Positions 1-6,058 of a stretch of DNA of 8,643 bases are shown here, one piece after another. Source of the stretch: Verrucomicrobiia bacterium (GTDB taxonomy: Bacteria > Verrucomicrobiota > Verrucomicrobiia > CAIQCK01); NCBI GenBank assembly GCA_026417675.1, contig JAOACV010000043.1, positions 1,292 through 9,934 of the forward strand, written 5' to 3'. Under the pieces are notes generated by a model. That model saw only the letters and a list, made by a program, of their open reading frames with translations, was not told the origin of the DNA and did not search any database. The position numbers and the translations under genes were made by a program. Numbering within the stretch: position 1 is the first letter of the stretch; every line of letters starts with the position of its first letter.

Positions 1-2
1 GC

Positions 3-236
3 CCGGTCAGCGGCAAACACGCCAAGACGCACGCGACGCCCGCGGCGCCGCAGACCGAAACGGCCCGCGCCGAGGCCGCGCGCGCTATGGCCGTGGAGGT
101 GAAGTTCACACCGTCACCGCCGCCGGCGCCGACGCCGGCACAGGTAAGGCCGTCCGGCGAACGGCCCGCGTCAGGCAGCGGCGTCGGCCTGAACACGCTG
201 GAAGCGGCGTTCAACAAGGCCCAGAGCCAAAAGTAG
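3..236 (+). CDS. 3' end of an unidentified protein, possibly translation initiation factor IF-3 (5' end outside window)
   Basis: An open frame enters from the left edge and stops at TAG 234-236, giving 77 visible residues. They are dominated by Ala, Pro, Thr and Lys, with a Pro-rich stretch (FTPSPPPAPTP) and the end GLNTLEAAFNKAQSQK. This looks like a flexible low-complexity tail with a short terminal helix, not a folded domain. The next genes are rpmI, rplT and pheS, and in many bacteria infC stands directly before rpmI, so an IF-3 with an extended C-terminus is the leading guess. None of the conserved IF-3 core is visible, so that identity rests on synteny alone. Third codon positions are G/C-rich like the neighbours, which supports real coding. 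A strong hairpin with a T-run starts 14 bases after the stop. Confidence 0.55.
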   Translation, partial: PVSGKHAKTHATPAAPQTETARAEAARAMAVEVKFTPSPPPAPTPAQVRPSGERPASGSGVGLNTLEAAFNKAQSQK

Positions 237-249
237 CAACAACGAACCG

Positions 250-305
250 GAAATCCGCGGCGACGATTGGCGCCGGCAGCCGGGCGCGCTGCGGATTTCG
301 TTTTT
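250..305 (+). terminator. Terminator/attenuator-like hairpin ahead of rpmI
   Basis: Bases 250-262 pair with 287-299 as a 13-bp stem with one G-U pair; the outer arms read GAAATCCGC and GCGGATTTC. The apical part (263-286) is GC-rich and can fold further. G at 300 and five T's at 301-305 follow directly, the layout of an intrinsic terminator. The rpmI Shine-Dalgarno-like sequence begins only a few bases later, so the element sits inside the leader of rpmI. It may end part of the upstream transcription, or act as an attenuator or autoregulatory leader, as is known for L20-controlled rpmI-rplT operons in other bacteria. The structure is seen; the regulatory role is inferred. Confidence 0.7.
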
Positions 306-308
306 GAA

Positions 309-314
309 AGAGAG
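309..314 (+). promoter_or_regulatory. Ribosome binding site that sets the rpmI start
   Basis: AGAGAG, a weak purine-rich Shine-Dalgarno-like sequence, lies 7 bases before GTG 322. It favours the GTG over the in-frame TTG at 304, which abuts the T-run of the hairpin and has no ribosome binding site. Confidence 0.5.
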
Positions 315-321
315 ATTTACC

Positions 322-537
322 GTGCCAAGATTCAGACCACCGAAAACCAAGAAATCGGTCGCCAAGCGGTTCAAGATCACCGCGAACGGCAAGGTGCTGC
401 GTTGCCGTGCAGGCAAACGCCACCTCGCCGCCAGCAAGAACGCCAAAAAGATGCGCTTCCTCAGCCAGAAGATCAACGTGGACGAGACGGACAAGCACCG
501 CATCACGCAGGCGTTGCCCTATTCACACCGAGGTTAA
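322..537 (+). CDS. rpmI: Large ribosomal subunit protein bL35
   Basis: This 71-residue protein reads MPRFRPPKTKKSVAKRFKIT after a GTG start. It matches the L35 pattern: a short N-terminus, the PKTKKSxxKRFKxTxxGK motif, the basic GKRHLAASKNAKKMR segment, and a C-terminal part ending in LPYSHRG. L35 proteins usually have about 64-67 residues, so this one is slightly long at the C-terminus. It is a small basic protein of the 50S subunit. The GTG start is chosen because MPRF/MPK is the family N-terminus and a purine-rich site lies 7 bases upstream; a longer TTG start at 304 would add unlikely residues. Its TAA stop overlaps the AAGGAG ribosome binding site of rplT, so the two are surely co-transcribed and probably translationally coupled. 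A terminator-like hairpin in its leader suggests regulation. Confidence 0.96.
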   Translation: MPRFRPPKTKKSVAKRFKITANGKVLRCRAGKRHLAASKNAKKMRFLSQKINVDETDKHRITQALPYSHRG

Positions 538-549
538 GGAGAACCCACC

Positions 550-924
550 ATGCCACGCGCCACCAACGCACCCGCTTCGCGAGCGCGCCGCAAGCGCCGC
601 ATCAAGATGGCCAAGGGCTATCGCGGCAACCGCAGCAAGCTCTTCCGCTACGCCAAGGAATCCGTCAACCACGGCTTGGTCTATGCCTTCCGCGACCGCA
701 AGGCCAAGAAACGCGCCTACCGCGCGCTCTGGAACATCCGCCTCAACGCCGCCTGCCGCGGCCTGGGTCTGACCTACAGCCAGTTCATCAACGGTCTCAA
801 GCGCGCCCAAGTCGCCCTTGACCGCAAGATCCTGGCCGACCTCGCCGTGCGCGACAACGGCGCGTTTGCCAAGCTTGTCCAGTTGGCCAAGGACAGCCTG
901 AAGGGCGCGCCGGCTGCAGCGTGA
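550..924 (+). CDS. rplT: Large ribosomal subunit protein bL20
   Basis: This 124-residue protein is a clear L20. The basic, extended N-terminal tail (MPRATNAPASRARRKRRIKMAKGYRGNRSKLFRYAKE) carries the AKGYRG.RS.L.R.AKE motif. It is followed by YAFRDRKAKKRAYRALWNIRLNAACR and the C-terminal globular part with LTYSQFINGLKRAQVALDRKILADLAV, the region that binds 23S rRNA. The length is a little above the usual 115-120 because of the Ala-rich end LKGAPAAA. In well-studied bacteria L20 is needed early in 50S assembly and represses its own operon by binding leader RNA. A strong ribosome binding site, AAGGAG at 536-541, overlaps the rpmI stop and lies 8 bases before the ATG. A large palindromic repeat begins 10 bases after the stop codon. 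Confidence 0.97.
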   Translation: MPRATNAPASRARRKRRIKMAKGYRGNRSKLFRYAKESVNHGLVYAFRDRKAKKRAYRALWNIRLNAACRGLGLTYSQFINGLKRAQVALDRKILADLAVRDNGAFAKLVQLAKDSLKGAPAAA

Positions 925-934
925 GTCATCCGGC

Positions 935-1006
935 GTAGCCGCCGACGTGAGGAGGCGGTGGCGGTTTCCGTCACGAGAGCGTCCGCCTCCTTACGTCGGC
1001 GGCTAC
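935..1006. repeat. 24-bp inverted repeat (REP/MITE-like palindrome) between rplT and pheS
   Basis: Bases 935-958 (GTAGCCGCCGACGTGAGGAG then GCGG) are complementary over all 24 positions to 983-1006, except for one G-U pair at 949/992. The loop is the 24-base stretch 959-982. There is no T-run on either side, so it is not a normal intrinsic terminator. The near-perfect symmetry and the placement filling the whole intergenic gap suggest a mobile palindromic repeat (REP/RAYT-type or MITE). I recall similar GTAGCCGCCGACGT-type palindromes as common in Verrucomicrobiota genomes, but I cannot check this here. No second copy is visible in this window. Confidence 0.75.
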
Positions 1007-1013
1007 AAACGCC

Positions 1014-2021
1014 ATGTCGAAACCGCGCCAACAACTGGAGACGATCAAACGCGACGGCCTCGCCGAAATGGCGGCTGCCGCCGATCTTGCCGCGCTCGAC
1101 GCGGTCCGCGTCAAATATTTGGGCCGCAAGGGCGCGGTGCGCGCGGCGTTCGATTTGCTCCCCACGTTGCCCAAGGAGGAGCGCCCGGCGATCGGCGCGC
1201 TCGCCAACGAGGTCAACCAGGTCCTGACGGCCGCGCTGGAAGAGCGCAAGCAGGCGCTCGAAGGCGCCGCGCGCCGGAGCGGTCCGAAGTTGGATTTGAC
1301 GCTGCCGGGCCGCGCCCCGGCCATCGGACGGCAGCATCCGCTCACGCAGGTGACCGACCAGATCGTCCGCATTTTTCAGCGGATGGGCTTTGCGGTGGCG
1401 GACGGGCCGGACATCGAGACGGAGTATTACAACTTTGACGCGCTCAACACGCCGGCCGACCATCCGGCGCGCGACATCCAGGACACGTTTTACATTCAAA
1501 AGGACCAAGGCGTTTTGTTGCGAACCCACACGTCGCCCGTGCAGGTCCACGTGATGGAGAAACAACAGCCCCCAGTGCGCGTGGTGGTGCCGGGGCGCTG
1601 CTACCGTCGCGACGAGATTGACGCGACGCACCACGCCAATTTCCAACAGGTCGAGGGCCTTTACGTGGACCGCAACGTCTCCGTTGCGAACCTCAAGGGC
1701 GACTGCGAGTTCTTCTTCAAACAACTGCTCGGCCCGCAGACGCGCGTGCGGTTCCGGCCGCACTTCTTCCCGTTTACCGAGCCGAGCTTCGAGATTGATC
1801 TGAACTCGCCGACGCTGCGCGCGCGCGGCAAGGAGTGGCTGGAAATCGCGGGCTGTGGCATGGTCAACCCGCGTGTGTTCGAGTATGTGGGCTACGACGC
1901 CGAGCAGTGGACCGGCTATGCGTTCGGCATGGGCATCGAGCGCATCGCCATGATCCTCTACGGCATTGACGACATCCGGCTCTTCTATGAAAACGACCTG
2001 CGCTTCTTGCGGCAGTTCTGA
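1014..2021 (+). CDS. pheS: Phenylalanine--tRNA ligase alpha subunit
   Basis: This 335-residue protein matches class II PheS along its whole length (E. coli 327). Residues 1-90 form the N-terminal coiled-coil tRNA-binding arm, with AALDAVRVKYLGRKG at 26-40. The catalytic domain starts near 105 with motif 1 (HPLTQVTDQIVRIFQRMGF). RTHTSPVQ is at 170-177. Motif 2 is GRCYRRDEIDATHHANFQQVEG at 194-215. The phenylalanine pocket sequence RPHFFPFTEPSFEID is at 248-262. Motif 3 is GYAFGMGIERIAM at 301-313, and its Ala303 matches the Ala that keeps E. coli PheS specific for Phe. The protein needs PheT to form the active (alpha-beta)2 enzyme, but pheT is not next to it. No Shine-Dalgarno is visible before the ATG, because the arm of a palindromic repeat ends 7 bases upstream. 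The start is nonetheless supported by alignment length. Confidence 0.97.
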   Translation: MSKPRQQLETIKRDGLAEMAAAADLAALDAVRVKYLGRKGAVRAAFDLLPTLPKEERPAIGALANEVNQVLTAALEERKQALEGAARRSGPKLDLTLPGRAPAIGRQHPLTQVTDQIVRIFQRMGFAVADGPDIETEYYNFDALNTPADHPARDIQDTFYIQKDQGVLLRTHTSPVQVHVMEKQQPPVRVVVPGRCYRRDEIDATHHANFQQVEGLYVDRNVSVANLKGDCEFFFKQLLGPQTRVRFRPHFFPFTEPSFEIDLNSPTLRARGKEWLEIAGCGMVNPRVFEYVGYDAEQWTGYAFGMGIERIAMILYGIDDIRLFYENDLRFLRQF

Positions 2022-2061
2022 GGCGCCGGCGAGCGAGCGGGCGGGGCCGGACCGGGCTGGG

Positions 2062-3654
2062 GTGAGGCGGGTTCTCTTGTTGATCGTCGGCGTCTGGTTG
2101 TTGACCCGCGCGTATCCGCTCAGCCAGACCGTGCCGTGGACGGCTTGGGAAGTTTGGGAAGCCAAGAAGTTGTTGGAATATGGCTTCTTGGAGCGGCAGG
2201 GCGGGATCATCAACAATCACTACATGACGGGCCGCGTGCCCGATCCGGCGAAGTTCAACTACACGAATCACCCTTACCCGATGCTGTGGCTGGATACGCT
2301 GGCGTATGCGCTAGGCGGACAGTGGGCGTGTCTGTTGTTGAATTCGGGCATCGAGCTGGCGGGATGTCTGATGGTTTTGCTGGCGCTGCGACTGGTGTTT
2401 GGACCGTGGCCGAGTCTTGTCGGAGCGATGCTCTACACGCTCGCCCCGGCGTCGGTGATGCTGGACGTGAATCCAAGCACGGTCGTGCGGGGATCGGTGG
2501 CGTGGCCGTTTCTGGTTTGGTGGTTGGGCCGCGGATTGGAGCAAGAGCAGAGGTCCACGGCGGTATGGATGGGGGTGACCACTTTCGTTGCCGGACAGAT
2601 CAACTGGCTCACCTATACGCTGCTGGCGCCATTGGCGCTTGTTGCGGCCGGTTTGACGCCCGGACTTGGGCGGGACGCGAGCCGCCGACCGCGCTGGAAG
2701 CTGCTGAGCGGGTTGACGGCGGGCTGGGCGCTCACGGCGGCCGTGTTTGTCGCGCAGATTCTCTACTACACGCCGGATCTGTCGCGCGCGCTGGACTATG
2801 CGAGGGCGCAAGCGGGCACGGAGGCGGCGATGTCGCTGGCGCGGATGGAACTGACAATCCTGTTGCGCAGCGCGTTGAGCGCGGGGCCGGCGTTGATCGT
2901 AGGCGCCGCCGCCGGTTTGTGGTTGTGGTGGCGGCGACGGGACGCCAACTGGCTGGAATGGGCCAGCGCGGCTTACTTGGTGGTTTTCGCAGCAACAGCG
3001 GTGCTCTTGTCGCGTTTCTTCTTCCGCGAGATCTCGATGTATAAATACCTCGTCTTCCCGCTATCGGTGCTCGCGGCTGGCGCGGTGCAGCGGATCAACC
3101 GACGGAACCTTGACATTTTGCTGCTGGCGCTGTCCGTGGCCGGCTTGGTCTATCCGCTGGTGCGGGCGTCCATCCCGGCGGTCAGCGAGACAGCCAAGGC
3201 GCTGGGAGCGCAGTTGCGGAGCCTGAGCCAGCCGGAGGATGTAATCGCCACCAACTTGCAGACGCAACGACCGCCCTTTGAGGCGTGGGACGTGGGAGGC
3301 ATAGGTTGTGCAGCGCAGATCGCGGACCGGTTGTTGCGGCCGGGTGTGATGACCAAAAGCGCCTTGGACGGGCTGCTGGAAGATTTTCAGGCCAGCCGGC
3401 TGCAGGTGGTCTATGTGTGGGACCCCGCCAAACCGATTGATGAGGCCCTGAAGGATTTTCTGGCGGCGCAGAAGGTCACGACTCTAAACTTCGACCCGCC
3501 GAAAGAGCCGCCCTCGCTGGCGGCCCGGTTGAGGAGCTTTTACTGGAAACTGGCCGGCAAACATCAGGTGGCGGACGCTGCCGCCCCCGGAACGATGGTT
3601 TTGCGCGTGTATCGCTTTGAACTGCGGAGCGGAGAAAAGTCGTCGGCGCCATGA
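2062..3654 (+). CDS. Polytopic membrane protein, GT-C-like (PMT/ArnT-type) glycosyltransferase candidate
   Basis: The 530-residue protein (GTG start) begins with a membrane segment (RRVLLLIVGVWLLTRAYP). About ten more hydrophobic segments follow up to residue ~367, then a soluble C-terminal domain (~368-530). The layout resembles GT-C enzymes, which use polyprenyl-phosphate sugars on the periplasmic face. A first long loop after TM1 contains acidic residues (WTAWEVWEAKKL, 27-36). NYTNHPYPMLWL (67-77) is like the N-H-P-P-L signature of PMT-type enzymes. A late RFFFREISMYKYLVFPLSVLAAG (318-340) resembles their R...KY..P segment. The exact family is not recognised. The frame runs upstream into pheS as far as ATG 1966, but that would overlap conserved pheS coding; GTG 2062 places TM1 at the N-terminus, though no clear ribosome binding site is seen. 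It overlaps the next gene by ATGA. TTG leucine codons look commoner here than in the ribosomal genes. Confidence 0.75.
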   Translation: MRRVLLLIVGVWLLTRAYPLSQTVPWTAWEVWEAKKLLEYGFLERQGGIINNHYMTGRVPDPAKFNYTNHPYPMLWLDTLAYALGGQWACLLLNSGIELAGCLMVLLALRLVFGPWPSLVGAMLYTLAPASVMLDVNPSTVVRGSVAWPFLVWWLGRGLEQEQRSTAVWMGVTTFVAGQINWLTYTLLAPLALVAAGLTPGLGRDASRRPRWKLLSGLTAGWALTAAVFVAQILYYTPDLSRALDYARAQAGTEAAMSLARMELTILLRSALSAGPALIVGAAAGLWLWWRRRDANWLEWASAAYLVVFAATAVLLSRFFFREISMYKYLVFPLSVLAAGAVQRINRRNLDILLLALSVAGLVYPLVRASIPAVSETAKALGAQLRSLSQPEDVIATNLQTQRPPFEAWDVGGIGCAAQIADRLLRPGVMTKSALDGLLEDFQASRLQVVYVWDPAKPIDEALKDFLAAQKVTTLNFDPPKEPPSLAARLRSFYWKLAGKHQVADAAAPGTMVLRVYRFELRSGEKSSAP

Positions 3655-4826
3655 CCGAGAACCGAACCGAAGTGGAACTGAGCATCGTGATGCCCTGCCT
3701 GAACGAGGCGGAGACGCTGGGCCGCTGCGTCGAGAAGGCGCAGCGAAGTCTCGCGGCGCTGAAACTCTCCGGCGAAGTGGTGGTGGCCGACAACGGCAGC
3801 ACCGACGGCTCGCAACAGATCGCCGAACGGCTCGGCGCGCGCGTGGTGCATGTGGCTGAGAAGGGCTATGGCAGCGCCCTGCGCGGCGGCATTGAGGCCG
3901 CGCGCGGCAAATGGATCATCATGGGCGACGCCGACGACAGCTACGACTTTTCCGACCTCGCGGCATTCGTGGAGCGCCTGCGCGCGGGGGACGAACTGGT
4001 GATGGGCTGCCGGATGCCCGCGGGCGGTGGGCGGATCATGCCGGGCGCAATGCCGTGGAAGCATCGCTGGATTGGCAACCCGGCGCTGAGTTTCATTGGG
4101 CGTCTGTTCTTCCGTTGCCCGGCGCACGATTTTCATTGCGGTTTGCGCGCTTTCACCAAGGACGCCTTCGCGCGGATGGACCTGCACACGACGGGAATGG
4201 AGTTCGCCTCCGAGATGGTCATCAAGGCCACCATGCGCGGCCTGCGCATCAGCGAGGTGCCCATCACGCTCTACAAAGACGGCCGTTCCCGACCGCCGCA
4301 CCTGCGGAGTTGGCGGGACGGCTGGCGTCATTTGCGGTTCATGTTGTTGTTCAGTCCGCGCTGGCTGTTCCTGATCCCCTCGCTGGCGCTGATGGCGGTC
4401 GGATTGTGCGGGATGGCGGTGTTGAGCTTAACGGACGTTCATGTGGGACGCATCCATCTGGAGGCGGGCACCTTGGCTGTGGCCAGCATGGCGACGCTGG
4501 TAGGCTTTCAACTTTTCACGTTCGCCTGCCTGGCCAAGGCGGTCGCGATTTCCAAAGGACTGCTGTCCGACAACCCGCTGTTCAACCGGTTCCGGCGGTT
4601 CTTCAGTTTGGAAAAAGGCGTGTTGCTGGGCGTGGTGCTGGTGTTGGCGGGCGTGGCGTTGCTGGCGCGCGCGGTGTTTTTTTGGGGCGAGGTGGGATTT
4701 GGCTCGCTGGCCTACGCCGACAATTTGCGCCGCATCATCCCGGCGGCGACGCTGACGACGTTTGGCATCCAAGTGGCCTTCTCCAGCTTCTTCATGGGCG
4801 TGCTGGACCTGAAGACTTCCCGCTAG
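3651..4826 (+). CDS. Membrane-anchored family 2 glycosyltransferase, DPM1/polyprenyl-phosphate-sugar synthase type
   Basis: The 391-residue protein has a GT-A domain from about residue 8 (ELSIVMPCLNEAETLGRCV). It shows VVADNGSTDGS at 44-54, the metal/nucleotide motif MGDADDSYDF at 91-100 (DxD at 93-95), the acceptor region DFHCGLRAF at 160-168, and TGMEFASEMVIKA at 181-193. These features fit the dolichyl/polyprenyl-phosphate mannose or glucose synthases. After residue ~230 come about four membrane segments (roughly 233-260, 272-298, 323-346, 362-386), a GtrB-like anchor. The likely reaction is transfer of a sugar from an NDP-sugar to a polyprenyl phosphate at the cytoplasmic face. Its start overlaps the stop of the GT-C-like gene (ATGA), so the pair is translationally coupled and plausibly makes and then uses the same lipid-linked sugar. 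The sugar itself cannot be read from the sequence. Confidence 0.88.
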   Translation: MTENRTEVELSIVMPCLNEAETLGRCVEKAQRSLAALKLSGEVVVADNGSTDGSQQIAERLGARVVHVAEKGYGSALRGGIEAARGKWIIMGDADDSYDFSDLAAFVERLRAGDELVMGCRMPAGGGRIMPGAMPWKHRWIGNPALSFIGRLFFRCPAHDFHCGLRAFTKDAFARMDLHTTGMEFASEMVIKATMRGLRISEVPITLYKDGRSRPPHLRSWRDGWRHLRFMLLFSPRWLFLIPSLALMAVGLCGMAVLSLTDVHVGRIHLEAGTLAVASMATLVGFQLFTFACLAKAVAISKGLLSDNPLFNRFRRFFSLEKGVLLGVVLVLAGVALLARAVFFWGEVGFGSLAYADNLRRIIPAATLTTFGIQVAFSSFFMGVLDLKTSR

Positions 4827-4831
4827 GCGGG
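4819..4831 (+). other. Small hairpin with the stop codon as its loop
   Basis: CCCGC (4819-4823) and GCGGG (4827-4831) pair perfectly around TAG 4824-4826, the stop codon of the preceding glycosyltransferase. The 3' arm covers the only purine-rich stretch before ATG 4836, so it could affect re-initiation at the next gene. At 5 bp it may also be chance in GC-rich DNA. Confidence 0.3.
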
Positions 4832-4835
4832 CCGA

Positions 4836-5975
4836 ATGATGGACCCCAGAATCTCCATCGTCACGCCCTCTTTCAACCAAGCGCGCTACGTCGAGGAGTG
4901 CATCCGCAGCGTGCTCGACCAGGACTATCCCAATGCCGAGCACATCATCTTCGACGGTGGTTCCCAGGACGGCACAGTGGAGGTTCTTCGGCGCTACGAG
5001 AACCGCGGCGTGCGCTGGAAGAGCGAGCCGGACAAGGGGCAGAGCGATGCGATCAACAAAGGTTTCCGCGCCGCCACGGGCGAGATCATTGGTTGGATCA
5101 ACTCCGACGACTGGTATGTGCGCGGCGCGTTTCGGGTGGTGGCGGATTACTTCCGCGCGCACCCGGAGGCCGATTTCGTTTACGGCAACAATTTCTTCAC
5201 CGACCCCAATCGGCGGGTCATCCGGCGGGTGCGAACGATGCCCTATCGCTGGGAGTGGTTGCTCCACACGGGCCTGTTGATCCCGCAGCCGGGCGTCTTC
5301 GTGCGACGCAAGGTGGTGGAGGATTGCGGACTGCTCGACATCAGTTTGCGGTGCGTCATGGACTACGAATGGTGGCTGCGGATCGCCCGCAAACATCCGC
5401 CGCATTTCATTGATCGTTATCTGGCCTGTTTCCGGATTCATCCCGGCAGCATCACCGGCAGCGGCCGGCTCCACGAACTCTGGCGGCGCGAACGCTGGGA
5501 GGTCTCGCAGAAATACCAGCCGTGCTCTCGCGCGATGGCGCATCTTCAACGCATTGTCGCTTCTGGCGGCAAGCTCATGGCGCGATGGTGGCGCGCGCTG
5601 ACCGGGCCGGGCGAAACGTCGCTGTATTGCGTGCCGCGCGTGGTGGTGCTGTGTGGCCGCCTCACCCCCGAACGCGTGGATGTGCTTAACGTCTTGCAGG
5701 ACCGTCACGACTTGGAAGCACAGGTTTGGACGCTGCCGGGCACCGAGAAGCCGCAGATGAGCGGTCCGCATCACGCGGTGAGCGGCGCCACAAAGCAGAT
5801 TATCGCTGAACTTTGGCGCGAGCGGCCCAGCGTGGTCGTGGTGACAGATACACCCTCCGGCGTGAGGAGGGCGGCCGCGATTTACTGCGCGTTGGCGCGC
5901 GCCAAGTTGATTGATTGGACGGATCCGGCGCCATGGGCGGTGGACGAGTTTTGCCGCATGTTGCGACGGGATTGA
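4836..5975 (+). CDS. Family 2 glycosyltransferase with an unusual C-terminal Rossmann-like extension
   Basis: The 379-residue protein is predicted soluble. Residues 4-220 form a typical WcaA-like GT-A domain: ISIVTPSFNQARYVEECIRSVLDQDYPNAEHIIFDGGSQDGT, then SEPDKGQSDAINKGFRAATGEIIGWINSDDWY with the metal-binding SDD at 90-92. PQPGVFVRRKV is at 150-160, and the probable catalytic acid is in VMDYEWWLRI (D176). It should transfer a sugar from an NDP-sugar to a growing glycan in the cytoplasm. Residues about 265-379 are extra for this family: PRVVVLCGRL, then RPSVVVVTDTPSGVRRAAAIYCALARAKLIDWTDP. These have the strand-loop-helix look of the N-terminal half of a GT-B enzyme but are far too short to be a full one. 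Starts at 4836 and 4839 (ATGATG) are both possible. It lies 9 bases after the preceding glycosyltransferase, in the same operon. Confidence 0.9.
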   Translation: MMDPRISIVTPSFNQARYVEECIRSVLDQDYPNAEHIIFDGGSQDGTVEVLRRYENRGVRWKSEPDKGQSDAINKGFRAATGEIIGWINSDDWYVRGAFRVVADYFRAHPEADFVYGNNFFTDPNRRVIRRVRTMPYRWEWLLHTGLLIPQPGVFVRRKVVEDCGLLDISLRCVMDYEWWLRIARKHPPHFIDRYLACFRIHPGSITGSGRLHELWRRERWEVSQKYQPCSRAMAHLQRIVASGGKLMARWWRALTGPGETSLYCVPRVVVLCGRLTPERVDVLNVLQDRHDLEAQVWTLPGTEKPQMSGPHHAVSGATKQIIAELWRERPSVVVVTDTPSGVRRAAAIYCALARAKLIDWTDPAPWAVDEFCRMLRRD

Positions 5976-6047
5976 GGAGTTTGCGCTTGACGGTGTGCCG
6001 ACGGCAGACACAACCTGCGTTTGATGACGGCGCGTTAACATCCGCTC

Positions 6048-6051
6048 GGAG
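6048..6051 (+). promoter_or_regulatory. Ribosome binding site that sets the start of the family 4 glycosyltransferase
   Basis: GGAG lies 7 bases before ATG 6059. The frame is open back to an ATG at 5915 inside the preceding gene. The residues this would add are Arg-rich and unlike a glycosyltransferase N-terminus, whereas MRVVLLTNMLPPYRVEFF after 6059 is the expected first beta strand and loop. Confidence 0.6.
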
Positions 6052-6058
6052 TAGCCGT

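Noticed and set aside
304..321. TTG start for L35 at 304
   Set aside because: It overlaps the T-run of the hairpin, has no ribosome binding site, and the family N-terminus begins at GTG 322.
1966..2061. Upstream ATG starts (1966, 1987) for the GT-C-like protein
   Set aside because: They lie in the last conserved codons of pheS and would add Ser/Thr/Cys-rich residues before TM1; GTG 2062 fits better.
2022..2061. Terminator after pheS
   Set aside because: The gap is GC-rich and can form short stems, but there is no T-run and no convincing stem.
774..2216. Long minus-strand open frame (480 codons) across rplT, pheS and the start of the GT-C-like gene
   Set aside because: It lies antisense to strongly conserved rplT and pheS coding, and its product is Arg/Ala-rich with no recognisable motif. 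This is expected from GC-rich third positions.
3911..5413. 500-codon plus-strand frame overlapping two glycosyltransferases
   Set aside because: It is in another frame of genes with clear motifs (DADDSYDF, NSDDWY), and its product is Arg/Gly-rich low complexity.
5861..5875. Second copy of the palindromic repeat (CGTGAGGAGG match)
   Set aside because: Only about 10 bases match, with no inverted partner, and they lie within glycosyltransferase coding. Chance similarity.
4428..6041. Long minus-strand open frame (537 codons) opposite the family 2 glycosyltransferases
   Set aside because: It is antisense to two clear glycosyltransferase genes, and its product is His/Arg/Ala-rich with no domain.
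5976..6058. Promoter before the family 4 glycosyltransferase (TTGACG at 5987-5992)
   Set aside because: No acceptable -10 element is present 16-18 bases downstream; the sequence there is acaacc/tgcg.
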